From: UBA1563 sp041671545
GTDB taxonomy: Bacteria; Bacteroidota; Ignavibacteria; Ignavibacteriales; Ignavibacteriaceae
DNA: 64,000 bases
NCBI GenBank assembly: GCA_041671545.1
Contig: JBAZBI010000003.1
Location: 248,001-312,000 of the forward strand
Direction of reading: 5' to 3'
Of this stretch, positions 1 through 8,104 are shown one piece after another. Both the position numbers and the translations under genes were made by a program. The notes under the pieces are model-generated. The model saw only the letters and a program-made list of their open reading frames with translations, was not told the DNA's origin and ran no database searches. Position 1 is the first letter of the stretch. The number at the start of each line of letters is the position of its first letter.

Positions 1-539
1 TTTAGATTTCCGCCCCATTTAATTAAGTTGGTAGCAACTGCCGGAAGTTTCAAATTTGTATCGATCATGATATCTTGCAAATTATTTCCGGGAGGAATAA
101 CGCCGTCTTCACTTGCAACTTTACCTTGAACAATTGCGCCGTTCTGCGGACTAACTAATTTACCGTCGGCGTCAAATACAAATCCGCCAGCACGTGAGTA
201 GAAATTTTCACCGTTGCTTTTTAATACGAAGAGTCCGCTTCCTTGAAGAGCTAAATCTGTGGTGATACCAGTTCTTTCAAAAGTACCCTGGCTCCAGTTT
301 CTGTCAATCGAGTTGATCTTCATTCCTAAACCAACTTGATAGGTGTTTGTTCCGCCTGAAGTATCGGTAGGATTTGTACCGGCTTTAATGAATTGATTAA
401 ATGTATCGCTGAACGTAACGCGCGAACCTTTGAATCCGATTGTGTTAACGTTAGCTATGTTGTTTCCGATAACATCCATCATTGATTGATGATTACGTAA
501 TCCGGAAACGCCTGCGAAAAGAGAATTAAGTAGTGCCAT
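1..539 (-). CDS. flgE: Flagellar hook protein FlgE, N-terminal part (runs off the window)
   Basis: This is the 5' end of the hook subunit gene; the rest lies beyond position 1. About 179 codons are visible. The protein starts MALLNSLFAGVSGLRNHQ and carries the rod/hook signature NNIANVNTIGFKGSR near residues 26-40, followed by the FlgE-type stretch DLALQGSGLFVLKSNG. FlgE polymerises under the FlgD cap to form the hook, the universal joint between rod and filament. The start is fixed by a strong AGGAGG at 543-548. It is the last visible gene of the flagellar operon, separated from the TIGR02530-type gene by about 100 bases that hold two hairpins. Confidence in the family is high; the C-terminus cannot be seen. 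Confidence 0.93.
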   Translation of the reverse strand, partial: MALLNSLFAGVSGLRNHQSMMDVIGNNIANVNTIGFKGSRVTFSDTFNQFIKAGTNPTDTSGGTNTYQVGLGMKINSIDRNWSQGTFERTGITTDLALQGSGLFVLKSNGENFYSRAGGFVFDADGKLVSPQNGAIVQGKVASEDGVIPPGNNLQDIMIDTNLKLPAVATNLIKWGGNL

Positions 540-571
540 AAAACCTCCTAAGGTTTATTTAAGTTAAGTTT

Positions 572-625
572 GATTCAGCATCAGTCAGTCAGCCGAATCA
601 TGAGCGTCCTTAAAAGGTCCCGCTC
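572..625 (-). promoter_or_regulatory. Two hairpins in the leader before flgE
   Basis: On the minus-strand transcript two inverted repeats lie between the TIGR02530-type gene and flgE. One pairs 602-606 (GAGCG) with 621-625 (CGCTC) around an inner CCTT/AAGG pair. The other pairs 572-579 with 592-599 (GATTCGGC against GCTGAATC, with one G-U pair). Neither has a terminator-type T run. They could protect or tune the hook mRNA inside the operon; this is inference. Confidence 0.4.
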
Positions 626-642
626 GGTTTATTATGAATTAA

Positions 643-1017
643 TTATACGAAAACTACACTGTCTATATTTGTAAAGATATTCTCATAGGAAGAACCAACA
701 GCCATTGCCGTTACAACCGTTCTGTTCGGAATGTTCACGATGAACGCCGTATCTTCCATCATCACCAAAGAATCTTTTGAGCCTTTTAACTCAGCGCGAT
801 CTACGGCGCTTTGTATTTTGTTGATATCTGCTTCACCAAGTTGAATGTTTCTGTTCTCTAATCTTTTTAATGCGTGATTTGAAAATTTTATCTTTTCAAG
901 TTCTTGCTGAAAAACAGAATCAAAACTGCTCGATGGAGAATGCTGATTAATGCCTGCCTGATTCCCGACCTGCTCGATCGGAATAAAAGGAACTCTTATA
1001 CCATTCATCTCAATCAT
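643..1017 (-). CDS. Flagellar operon protein, TIGR02530/DUF3766 type
   Basis: A 124-residue protein of the family usually found between flgD and flgE in Firmicutes, Thermotogae and related flagellar operons. The conserved core is at residues 44-122: KFSNHALKRLENRNIQL, then an acidic/basic helix ending KGSKDSLVMMEDTAFIV, then the closing segment NRTVVTAMA. There is no signal peptide or membrane segment. The precise function of the family is not established; its fixed position suggests a role in hook assembly. It begins 18 bases after flgD stops. The neighbours and the C-terminal motif make the family assignment fairly secure. Confidence 0.8.
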   Translation of the reverse strand: MIEMNGIRVPFIPIEQVGNQAGINQHSPSSSFDSVFQQELEKIKFSNHALKRLENRNIQLGEADINKIQSAVDRAELKGSKDSLVMMEDTAFIVNIPNRTVVTAMAVGSSYENIFTNIDSVVFV

Positions 1018-1035
1018 TTTATTAAAACTTCTTTC

Positions 1036-1710
1036 TTATTCAGGGTTTACAATTTCTAAAATATCCGATAATAAATATTCGGAGTTATTTACCAAAAGTT
1101 TAGTGCCGTCGGTAGTAAATTTTACGCCGTCAATTTTGCCGTAAAGAAAATGTGTTACATCCATCTGATTACCATTTGCGCCTTCTGCTTCAACACTAAA
1201 TGTATAATTACCATCAGGTAAATTGTTACCATCATTATCGGTAAAATCCCAGGAAAGTTTATTATCGCCTTTATCAGTCGACGCATCTTCAATAGTTTTA
1301 ACGAGCATGCCTGATTCATTGTAAATAGAAATTTTAACCGACACCGCGTCACCCGGCAGCGTATAGCCAATGTTTGCTTCGTCCTGTCCGTTTTTTTGTA
1401 TTGTAGTGCTGTTGAGTTTTACTTCTTTGCCTATCAACGTTGCGGACATGGTGTTATTAACCGATTCAGCAAGCATCAGGTTAGCGTTAATACTCTGTGT
1501 TAATGATGTGTTGATGTTCGTTAGTTGTTCCAAAGAACTGAATTGTGCAAGCTGTGCGGAGAAAGCCGTTCCGTCCATCGGGTTCATCGGGTCTTGATAT
1601 TTCATCTGCGCCATCATCAGTTTTAAAAAATCATCTTTACCGAGCGCTGATTTTCCTTTTGTTGCTGTTGTATTTTGATTTCCTATTGCTGCGCCTATTC
1701 CATCTACCAT
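1036..1710 (-). CDS. flgD: Flagellar hook capping protein FlgD
   Basis: FlgD caps the growing hook and directs FlgE insertion, then is discarded. The N-terminal signature is visible at residues 22-64 (GKDDFLKLMMAQMKYQDP, then NPMDGTAFSAQLAQFSSLEQ). Residues 85-224 form the hook-scaffold region with a FlgD Ig-like segment (VKISIYNESGMLVKTI, LSWDFTDNDGNNLPDGNYTF). At 224 aa it is of normal length. It starts nine bases after fliK stops, so it is probably translated with it. The order fliK-flgD-flgE is the usual one and matches the role of FliK in ending hook growth. Confidence 0.95.
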   Translation of the reverse strand: MVDGIGAAIGNQNTTATKGKSALGKDDFLKLMMAQMKYQDPMNPMDGTAFSAQLAQFSSLEQLTNINTSLTQSINANLMLAESVNNTMSATLIGKEVKLNSTTIQKNGQDEANIGYTLPGDAVSVKISIYNESGMLVKTIEDASTDKGDNKLSWDFTDNDGNNLPDGNYTFSVEAEGANGNQMDVTHFLYGKIDGVKFTTDGTKLLVNNSEYLLSDILEIVNPE

Positions 1711-1719
1711 AATAAACTC

Positions 1720-4700
1720 CTATGCCAAATACTCGTATGTGTTATAGCCTAATGTTCGTGTCGCTTCGGGAAGAATTTGTTTCTCTATTTTCGATTTGCT
1801 TGTAAAAGTGTTCGACCGTTTTTTCTGTCCATGCGCTTTCTGATGTTTTTCATCCGAACCGGCAAGAGAAACATTGAACGATGCAAGCTGCAAACCGTTT
1901 TGAGAAAGCGTTTGTTTAAGCGTTTCGGTGTTGGTTTGAATGATCTGTTTTACTGATTCATTTTCAACTTCAGCTTTAGCATGAATTACTTCTCCGCCAA
2001 CTTCAAGCGTAAGTTTAACTTTACCGAGAGCTTCGGGAAGAAGCCGCAACACAACTTTTTGAGAGGTTCCACTCTCGATGATCTTTGAGATCTCTTTGCT
2101 CAACTCAAACGATTTGATCGTTTTTTCTGTTTCCGGCAATTGAAAATTACTTGTTGATATTTTTTCTTTCGGCAAAGAATTTTTTATTTCGTTCGCTTGA
2201 TGATTAGTTGAAACATTATTCTGAACTTCTGCCGGCTTTGTTTCTTCAACTTCCGGAGAGGTTTTTGCTGTCTCATGTTTTACATCTTTAAATCCGGTTT
2301 GAGCTGATTGATGCTGATGAATATCTGCGCCTGTTTCTTTATCAGTAAGCAAAGTTTTAACAACCGGTTTTTCACTTTCACTTTTTACGGAAACTTTTTG
2401 AATCTCAGGAGAATTCTTTTTTGCATCGCTTTCCGTTTTGCTTTTCACGATCAACGGTTCATTCAATACCGGTGCTTCATTCAAGACTTTTGTCTCTTGT
2501 TTACTATCGATCTGCACCGGGTGATTTTGAACATGCGGTTCTGTCTGTCTGATTTCACTTATCACTTTATGATCGGCATTTCCGGTGGATTTTAGTGATG
2601 ATATTCCTTTCCCAACTTCCGCTGTGAGAGTTTTTTTCACGAATGTATTTTCATCATTCGTACCGATCAACTCATTAGCAAATCTGCTTTCGTTCTTATC
2701 AAGCGTTGTTTGATTTTTTTCTTCTGCAAAATGTTTTAGTGGTGAGGTTGAAGATTTTACAGACAGATCAGCAACCGGTTTAACGTCCGCTTCAGTTTTT
2801 GATACAGAAATAAGTTTGGAATTCGTTTGTGCAAGACGATCTAATAAATTAAGATCGGAAGTCTCTACTTTATTTTGATCAGTCGGGATATTTACCTTTT
2901 TATTTTCGAAACCATTAACGGACTTCGCTGCTGATTCATTTTTAAGTACTTGCTTAATTGAATCGAGTATTGTCTTCACCGAGTAAGTATTTGCTGGTTT
3001 ATCTGGAGTCACATTCTTCTCCTCTTCAGTAAAAACAGAATTCGAGATATTTGAAGTTGGTTTTATATTAACAACATCAACGTTTTTTTCAGAAGTCGAA
3101 AGTTTTACTTCTTTCTCACCAACCTGCATTACTATTTTGTAACCATTCAAATTCTTCGGTGCAGCCACAGCGCCGGCTTCAACTTCAAGCGCATGTATTA
3201 CACGTTCTGAATTTAAGTTCAGTTGACTATTTAGAACTTTATTTATTTGCGTATCTATTTCTACATGTTCACTTTCAGCATGCAAATTCTGTGAATCGGC
3301 TTTTAAATAATTCTTCACTGATGTCTGCGTGGTTTCACTTGGCTTTGCTTCTGATTGATTCAGTTTGCCGTAGTTTTTGTCTGTCTGCACTTCAACTTTG
3401 CCGGATTGAACTTTATTTTTATCCGGTTGCACTTCGATTTTGTTCGATTGCATTTCAGTTTTGTTCGATTGCACTTCCATTTTGCCCGGTTGCATTTCGG
3501 TTTTGTTCGGCTGCACTTCGGTTTTGTTCGGTTGCACTTCAGTTTTGTTCGATTGCACTTCCATTTTGCCCGGTTGCATTTCGGTTTTGTTCGGTTGCAT
3601 TTCGGTTTTGTTCGGCTGCACTTCGGTTTTGTTCGGTTGCACTTCAGTTTTGTTCGATTGCACTTCCATTTTGCCCGGTTGCATTTCGGTTTTGTTCGGC
3701 TGCACTTCGGTTTTGTTCGATTGCATTTCAGTTTTGTTCGGTTGCACTTCAGTTTTGTTCGATTGCACTTCGGTTTTGTTCGATTGCATTTCAGTTTTGT
3801 TCGGTTGCACTTCAGTTTTGTTCGATTGCACTTCAGTTTTGTTCGATTGCACTTCGGTTTTGTTCGGTCGCACTTCGGTTTTGTTCGGTTGCACTTCGGT
3901 TTTGTTCAACTGCACTTCGGTTTTGTTCAACTGCACTTCCGTTTTATCCGGTTGAACTTCAGTTGCACTTGCTGGAATCTTAGTCTCCGGAGATTTTAAT
4001 TCCGATGTGACTTCGGTTTGTTCAATGGTTGCAGAGTTCAGATTGTTCAATTTAGGAACAGGCTGTTCTGTTGGGACATTATCCACCTCAACATCTGCGC
4101 CTGACTCGATCGCTTGTGAAATGAGTTTATCGAGTTCCAAATCAATATTACGCGATTGTATAACCGGCTTGGTCGGGGTGTTTTTAATTCCTTCATGATT
4201 TAATTTGTTCGCACTTGAATTGGAAACAACATTACTCGAAATATTTTGTTTCCCGGTTTTCATCATTATGCCGACTTCATTCGGAATTTCTTTGACAACT
4301 TCTTTTAAAGAAGATTGATCCGGTTTGTCCGCACTCGCAATTACATTATTAATTGGATTAACAACATCGGTAATGGATGCGGTCGTTGGAAGTTGAACGG
4401 CTGTTGCAGCAGGTGTATCGCTATTTCCGTTCTTCGTTTCATCAATTTTGGAGATCTTAAATTGGATATTCTTCCCGGCGTTTTCAAGTTGAATTGTAGC
4501 CTCACCATCGGTTTCCAACTTTTTCATTAAACCAGAAATTAAAATCTCAAGGTTATTTTTTTTGCTTGGAAGTGAATCGACAGTGTTCACTGTTTTAGTT
4601 GAAACAGCATCGGCTATCTGACTCGCTGATAAAAGTTGAGCAAGCAATTGCGGAAGAATTTCGGATTGTACAACAAATTCTTTTGTTCCTGATAAAGAGA

Positions 4701-5085
4701 CTGGTTTAATTTCTGAATTTATTTCCGGTAAATCCGTTAACTCACTTATTTTTTTAAGAGATTCAATAGGAGCTGCATTCGCCACAAGGATTGAACTCAA
4801 AAGCTCCAATATATTTTGATCTTGAGTTTCTTCCGCAATCTTTGGGATTTCAAAATTTACTTTTGCACTAATATCTGAAGGTTGGAAAGAAAATATTTCC
4901 GGCGTAGAACTAACTGTTGTACTTTCCGGTAAAACAGCACCAGGTAAAGTAGGATCAGATTCATTAAATACTTTAATGATGTCCGAAAATAAATATTTAG
5001 CATTGCCAAGTTTGTTTGATGCGGAAGAAGTTTGAGCTCCTGCATCAGAACCGGATTGCAAGAAAAGTGGATTAAAAAACATCAT
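1720..5085 (-). CDS. fliK: Flagellar hook-length control protein FliK with a giant heptapeptide repeat
   Basis: FliK is the secreted ruler and substrate-specificity switch of the flagellar export apparatus. The C-terminal Flg_hook domain is recognisable at about residues 1005-1080 (VVLRLLPEALGKVKLTLEV, then ESVKQIIQTNTETLKQTL and NGLQLASFNVSL), followed by a basic tail. The protein is 1121 residues, far longer than the roughly 400 of enterobacterial FliK. Residues 376-571 are 28 consecutive seven-residue units of the type E-V/M-Q-P/S-N-K-T. The rest of the N-terminal region is polar, Ser/Thr/Lys/Glu-rich and probably disordered. The gene lies between the MotE-like gene (4-base overlap) and flgD, as expected. 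The identity rests on the C-terminal domain and the context. Confidence 0.9.
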   Translation of the reverse strand: MMFFNPLFLQSGSDAGAQTSSASNKLGNAKYLFSDIIKVFNESDPTLPGAVLPESTTVSSTPEIFSFQPSDISAKVNFEIPKIAEETQDQNILELLSSILVANAAPIESLKKISELTDLPEINSEIKPVSLSGTKEFVVQSEILPQLLAQLLSASQIADAVSTKTVNTVDSLPSKKNNLEILISGLMKKLETDGEATIQLENAGKNIQFKISKIDETKNGNSDTPAATAVQLPTTASITDVVNPINNVIASADKPDQSSLKEVVKEIPNEVGIMMKTGKQNISSNVVSNSSANKLNHEGIKNTPTKPVIQSRNIDLELDKLISQAIESGADVEVDNVPTEQPVPKLNNLNSATIEQTEVTSELKSPETKIPASATEVQPDKTEVQLNKTEVQLNKTEVQPNKTEVRPNKTEVQSNKTEVQSNKTEVQPNKTEMQSNKTEVQSNKTEVQPNKTEMQSNKTEVQPNKTEMQPGKMEVQSNKTEVQPNKTEVQPNKTEMQPNKTEMQPGKMEVQSNKTEVQPNKTEVQPNKTEMQPGKMEVQSNKTEMQSNKIEVQPDKNKVQSGKVEVQTDKNYGKLNQSEAKPSETTQTSVKNYLKADSQNLHAESEHVEIDTQINKVLNSQLNLNSERVIHALEVEAGAVAAPKNLNGYKIVMQVGEKEVKLSTSEKNVDVVNIKPTSNISNSVFTEEEKNVTPDKPANTYSVKTILDSIKQVLKNESAAKSVNGFENKKVNIPTDQNKVETSDLNLLDRLAQTNSKLISVSKTEADVKPVADLSVKSSTSPLKHFAEEKNQTTLDKNESRFANELIGTNDENTFVKKTLTAEVGKGISSLKSTGNADHKVISEIRQTEPHVQNHPVQIDSKQETKVLNEAPVLNEPLIVKSKTESDAKKNSPEIQKVSVKSESEKPVVKTLLTDKETGADIHQHQSAQTGFKDVKHETAKTSPEVEETKPAEVQNNVSTNHQANEIKNSLPKEKISTSNFQLPETEKTIKSFELSKEISKIIESGTSQKVVLRLLPEALGKVKLTLEVGGEVIHAKAEVENESVKQIIQTNTETLKQTLSQNGLQLASFNVSLAGSDEKHQKAHGQKKRSNTFTSKSKIEKQILPEATRTLGYNTYEYLA
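3373..3960 (-). repeat. 28 x 21-bp in-frame tandem repeat inside fliK
   Basis: Twenty-eight contiguous units of exactly 21 bp, with no spacers, encode EVQPNKT-like heptapeptides. Variants alternate V/M at position 2, P/S/L at position 4, and NK/GK/DK at 5-6. A higher-order unit of about four heptads (84 bp) recurs several times, the block ending in QPGKM. This indicates segmental duplication by slippage or unequal recombination. Because 21 is divisible by three, gain or loss of units keeps the frame. The array has no stop codon in several other frames, which produces long meaningless antisense reading frames. Confidence 0.95.
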
Positions 5086-5711
5086 TGTGCCTTCGTAAAT
5101 CTATTCGCAGTTTCTGGATTTAATTGAGCCAATATTTCCGCAGCTTTCTTTTTTTTCATGGTATACAAAATGTCTCTGGCAACATTATCGGAGAAATTCT
5201 GAATTATTTTAGCGGCTTTCTTCGGCTCCATCATTTCATACAACGAGGCTGTTTGTTTTTTCCACTCAAAGTAAGCGCTGTCACGCTTAACTGCTTCAAC
5301 AACTTCTGCAACGTTGGCTTCGGTTTTTGCGATTTCTTTTGTTCCCTTCTTAACTTCTTTATCCTGTTTGGGATTTTTCTTTGCTTCTTTTACGATCTGT
5401 GCAATAAATTTATTCAAACTATCAATTACCAATGAATCCTTAACAAATTTTCCGACAAGCGGTTCAAGGTTATTCCGCTTATTAATCGATTCCAATGTAT
5501 CGATCAAAGCAGTTTTCATTTCTTTAATCACTACACTATCAAGTGGAGAAAGAGTTGTAAGCGGCACTTCGGATTTCTTTGGAAGATCACTCACCAAAGC
5601 AAGATTGAAATGGAAAATGTCCACGAAGTAGGAATTCAAAAAGATGAAAGCGCCGGTGATGAGAATGAATGCCTGGATAAAAGTTACGGTGTAAATAATT
5701 ATGTTTTTCAT
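5082..5711 (-). CDS. MotE-like / MgtE_N-domain flagellar protein
   Basis: A 209-residue protein with one N-terminal membrane segment (about residues 8-30), a polar lysine-rich middle, and a C-terminal MgtE N-domain-like segment from about residue 158 (YEMMEPKKAAKIIQNF, ILYTMKKKKAAEILAQL, NPETANRFTKAQ). Similar genes sit between fliJ and fliK in many flagellar operons and are annotated MotE or YlxF-like; their exact role is poorly known. The start overlaps the fliJ stop by 4 bases and the stop overlaps fliK by 4 bases, so translation is coupled on both sides. Family assignment is moderately confident. Confidence 0.7.
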   Translation of the reverse strand: MKNIIIYTVTFIQAFILITGAFIFLNSYFVDIFHFNLALVSDLPKKSEVPLTTLSPLDSVVIKEMKTALIDTLESINKRNNLEPLVGKFVKDSLVIDSLNKFIAQIVKEAKKNPKQDKEVKKGTKEIAKTEANVAEVVEAVKRDSAYFEWKKQTASLYEMMEPKKAAKIIQNFSDNVARDILYTMKKKKAAEILAQLNPETANRFTKAQ

Positions 5712-6142
5712 TTCTTCTCCCTCACAAAACGTTGTGTAGCGGTTTCGTTAACTTGGACCATTTCAAGTCTTTTTTCTTCTTCATTAAATTGATCGCGATA
5801 AACATCTTCGAGCGAATCGAAGATTTTATGTTCTTTACTTTTCTGAATGAGTTCGTTTATCTTCTTTTCGCGCTGTAAATAAAGGGCGCTGATTTGTAAT
5901 TGAATGTTTTCCATTTTCTTCTTCAAAGAAACGAGATAAGCTCTTCGTTCTTTCAACTCAACTATTTTTATATTCTTTGAAAATTTTTCACTCTGTTCTT
6001 TTTCTTCATCCGACAATTTTTGAAGCTCGAGTTTGTATTTATCTATTAACAAATCAATTTCCGCAACTTCCTTCTGTACTTTTTTTTCAAGCGATTCTTT
6101 TACTTTGCGGATCGCATCAAATTTGTAAGTGAATTTTGACAT
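5708..6142 (-). CDS. fliJ: Flagellar export chaperone FliJ
   Basis: A 144-residue protein that is almost entirely charged coiled coil with no membrane segment, beginning MSKFTYKFDAIRKVKESLEK. FliJ forms the central stalk of the FliI hexamer and couples it to FlhA during export. Sequence similarity within FliJ is low, so the call relies on length, coiled-coil content, the typical N-terminus (a short Tyr/Phe segment followed by a heptad helix) and its place directly after fliI. It starts 4 bases after the fliI stop. Confidence 0.85.
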   Translation of the reverse strand: MSKFTYKFDAIRKVKESLEKKVQKEVAEIDLLIDKYKLELQKLSDEEKEQSEKFSKNIKIVELKERRAYLVSLKKKMENIQLQISALYLQREKKINELIQKSKEHKIFDSLEDVYRDQFNEEEKRLEMVQVNETATQRFVREKK

Positions 6143-6146
6143 TTAT

Positions 6147-7475
6147 TTATAATGGTTTTTCGATAATGTTATTCAACCGATCTACGGTTTCGCCATAGAA
6201 CGCTTTTTCATTCATATCTTGTTTAAGAAAACTTCTCAGCAAATTTATTTTTGATAACGCATGATCGATCTGCGGATTGCTTCCGCGAACATAGGCGCCA
6301 ATGTTGATCAAATCTTCCGCTTCTTTGTATGTCGCTAAAATTTCATTGAATGAAGTTGCTCGTTCCCGGTGATCTTGTGTAACAATATCAGGCATAACAC
6401 GAGAAACACTTTGCAGCGGATCAACCGCCGGGTACTGTCCGCGATTTGCCAGTTTGCGGGAAAGAACAATATGTCCATCCAAAATTGAACGAACTGCATC
6501 AACAATTGGTTCGTTCATATCATCGCCATCGACAAGAACCGTATAGAGTCCGGTGATGGAACCATTATCCGTAGTTCCGGCGCGTTCAAGAAGTTTTGGA
6601 AGTATCGCAAATACCGATGGAGTGTATCCTTTGGTGGTTGGCGGTTCACCAACTGCAAGACCGATCTCTCTTTGCGCCATTGCAAATCGGGTAACAGAGT
6701 CCATCATAAGCACAACATCTTTTCCTTTTTCACGGAAATATTCTGCGATCGTTGTTCCGATGAAAGCTCCCTTCATACGAACAAGAGCGGATTTATCACT
6801 TGTTGCAACAATTACAACCGATCTTTTTAAACCTTCTTCGCCTAAATCTTTTTCAATAAATTCTCTTACTTCTCTTCCGCGTTCGCCGATAAGTGCGATC
6901 ACGTTTATATCGGCGTTCGTATTCCGCGCGATCATTCCAAGTGTAACACTTTTGCCAACACCGGAGCCTGCAAAAATTCCAACGCGCTGTCCTTTTCCGA
7001 TGGTCAATAATCCATCGATTGAACGAACTCCGGTTTGCAACGGTGTCACGATTCTTTTTCTTGTAAGGGGATTTGGCGGTTCTCTGTATATACTAAATTC
7101 TGTTTCATAAAAAAGTTCACCTTTTCCATCAATCGGATTTCCAAGTCCGTCAATCACGCGGCCTAATAATTGGTCTCCGACTCCAATCGTAAAATTTTTA
7201 CCGGAGGCGATGATCTCGCATGATGGTGAAATTCTGTGCACTTCGCCCAAAGCAATTGAAAGAACTTTTCCGTCTTTAAAACCAACAACTTCCGATTTAC
7301 AAACTTCATTTCCATCAGTATCAACGATGTAACAGACTTCACCGAGAGAGACGTTTGGTCCAACAGAAATTATTATCAAACCAACAACATCGGTTACTTT
7401 GCCGTTGACTTTTACAAGCTCGGCTTCATCAATAATTCTTTTACATTTCTTTATGAAAACTGTTTCTATACTCAT
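6147..7475 (-). CDS. fliI: Flagellum-specific ATPase FliI
   Basis: The ATPase of the flagellar type III export apparatus, related to the F1 beta subunit. It has 442 residues, a normal length. The Walker A loop is at about 169-176 (AGSGVGKS, lysine K175), the Walker B aspartate is D259 in VVLMMDS, and the family stretches GERGREVREFIEKDLG and GEPPTTKGYTPSVFA are present. The N-terminal ring domain (residues 20-95) precedes it. All catalytic motifs are intact. Its start overlaps the fliH stop by 4 bases. Confidence 0.97.
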   Translation of the reverse strand: MSIETVFIKKCKRIIDEAELVKVNGKVTDVVGLIIISVGPNVSLGEVCYIVDTDGNEVCKSEVVGFKDGKVLSIALGEVHRISPSCEIIASGKNFTIGVGDQLLGRVIDGLGNPIDGKGELFYETEFSIYREPPNPLTRKRIVTPLQTGVRSIDGLLTIGKGQRVGIFAGSGVGKSVTLGMIARNTNADINVIALIGERGREVREFIEKDLGEEGLKRSVVIVATSDKSALVRMKGAFIGTTIAEYFREKGKDVVLMMDSVTRFAMAQREIGLAVGEPPTTKGYTPSVFAILPKLLERAGTTDNGSITGLYTVLVDGDDMNEPIVDAVRSILDGHIVLSRKLANRGQYPAVDPLQSVSRVMPDIVTQDHRERATSFNEILATYKEAEDLINIGAYVRGSNPQIDHALSKINLLRSFLKQDMNEKAFYGETVDRLNNIIEKPL

Positions 7476-8104
7476 GGGTTGTCTGAATTAAAAAGATGCA
7501 ATTCGAGTAATTTTTTTAGTTCTGCTAGTTGAGTGTTGATCCGGGATTCAACATTTCCAATCTCGGTTTCTACCAGACATCCACCAGCTTCGATGCGCTC
7601 ATCAGATTCAAAAGTGATCCTTGAGAAAATATCGTCATTAAAAATTCCTTCTGCATTACTCTTCAAATGCTCAAGGTCTTTTTGATTAAGTTTTATAATA
7701 ACTTTATTTGCGCCGAGAACTTTTTTAAGAGCGAATTTTAATGTTTCATCGATAGTTGATTTAATTTCAATTTCACGCTTTATAATTTTTTCCGAAACAA
7801 GAAAAGCAAGATTGAGCACTATCGTTTCAAACTGCCGGTCATATTCAACAAGTTTCTCGTCAACAGATGTTATCACTTCCTGCAACATTTTCTTTTGCTC
7901 TAAAAGTTTGTGCTGATAGTTCTGCTCCAACTCTTTTTTCATCTGCTCACGTCCGTCGGCAAAACCTAACTCATACTTCTGCATCAGTTGTTTATCGTGC
8001 GTCTCCTCGAGACTCGGAATTTCCAACATTTGTTCCATCGAAGCATTTTTTATTCTGAAGTTTAACTTCTTCGGTTTTACCGTTAGTTGAAGCACGTTAG
8101 ACAT
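7472..8104 (-). CDS. fliH: Flagellar assembly protein FliH
   Basis: FliH regulates and docks the FliI ATPase. From the preferred start the product has 210 residues: a short polar N-terminus, a long charged helix, and a C-terminal domain related to the F-ATPase delta/V-ATPase E stalk (SEKIIKREIEIKSTIDETLK, then a GGCLVETEIGNVESRI-type ending typical of FliH). A reading frame with an earlier ATG at 8158 exists, but the ATG at 8104 has an AGGAAG site nine bases upstream and overlaps the fliG stop by a few bases, which fits the operon's pattern. The later start is therefore given. Confidence 0.88.
   Translation of the reverse strand: MSNVLQLTVKPKKLNFRIKNASMEQMLEIPSLEETHDKQLMQKYELGFADGREQMKKELEQNYQHKLLEQKKMLQEVITSVDEKLVEYDRQFETIVLNLAFLVSEKIIKREIEIKSTIDETLKFALKKVLGANKVIIKLNQKDLEHLKSNAEGIFNDDIFSRITFESDERIEAGGCLVETEIGNVESRINTQLAELKKLLELHLFNSDNP

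Noticed and set aside
3159..3999. Long plus-strand reading frames (up to 274 codons) of Cys/Phe/Leu-rich repeats opposite fliK
   Set aside because: They exist only because the 21-bp repeat lacks stops in those frames; no ribosome site and no folded domain, whereas the minus strand encodes FliK with a recognisable C-terminal domain.
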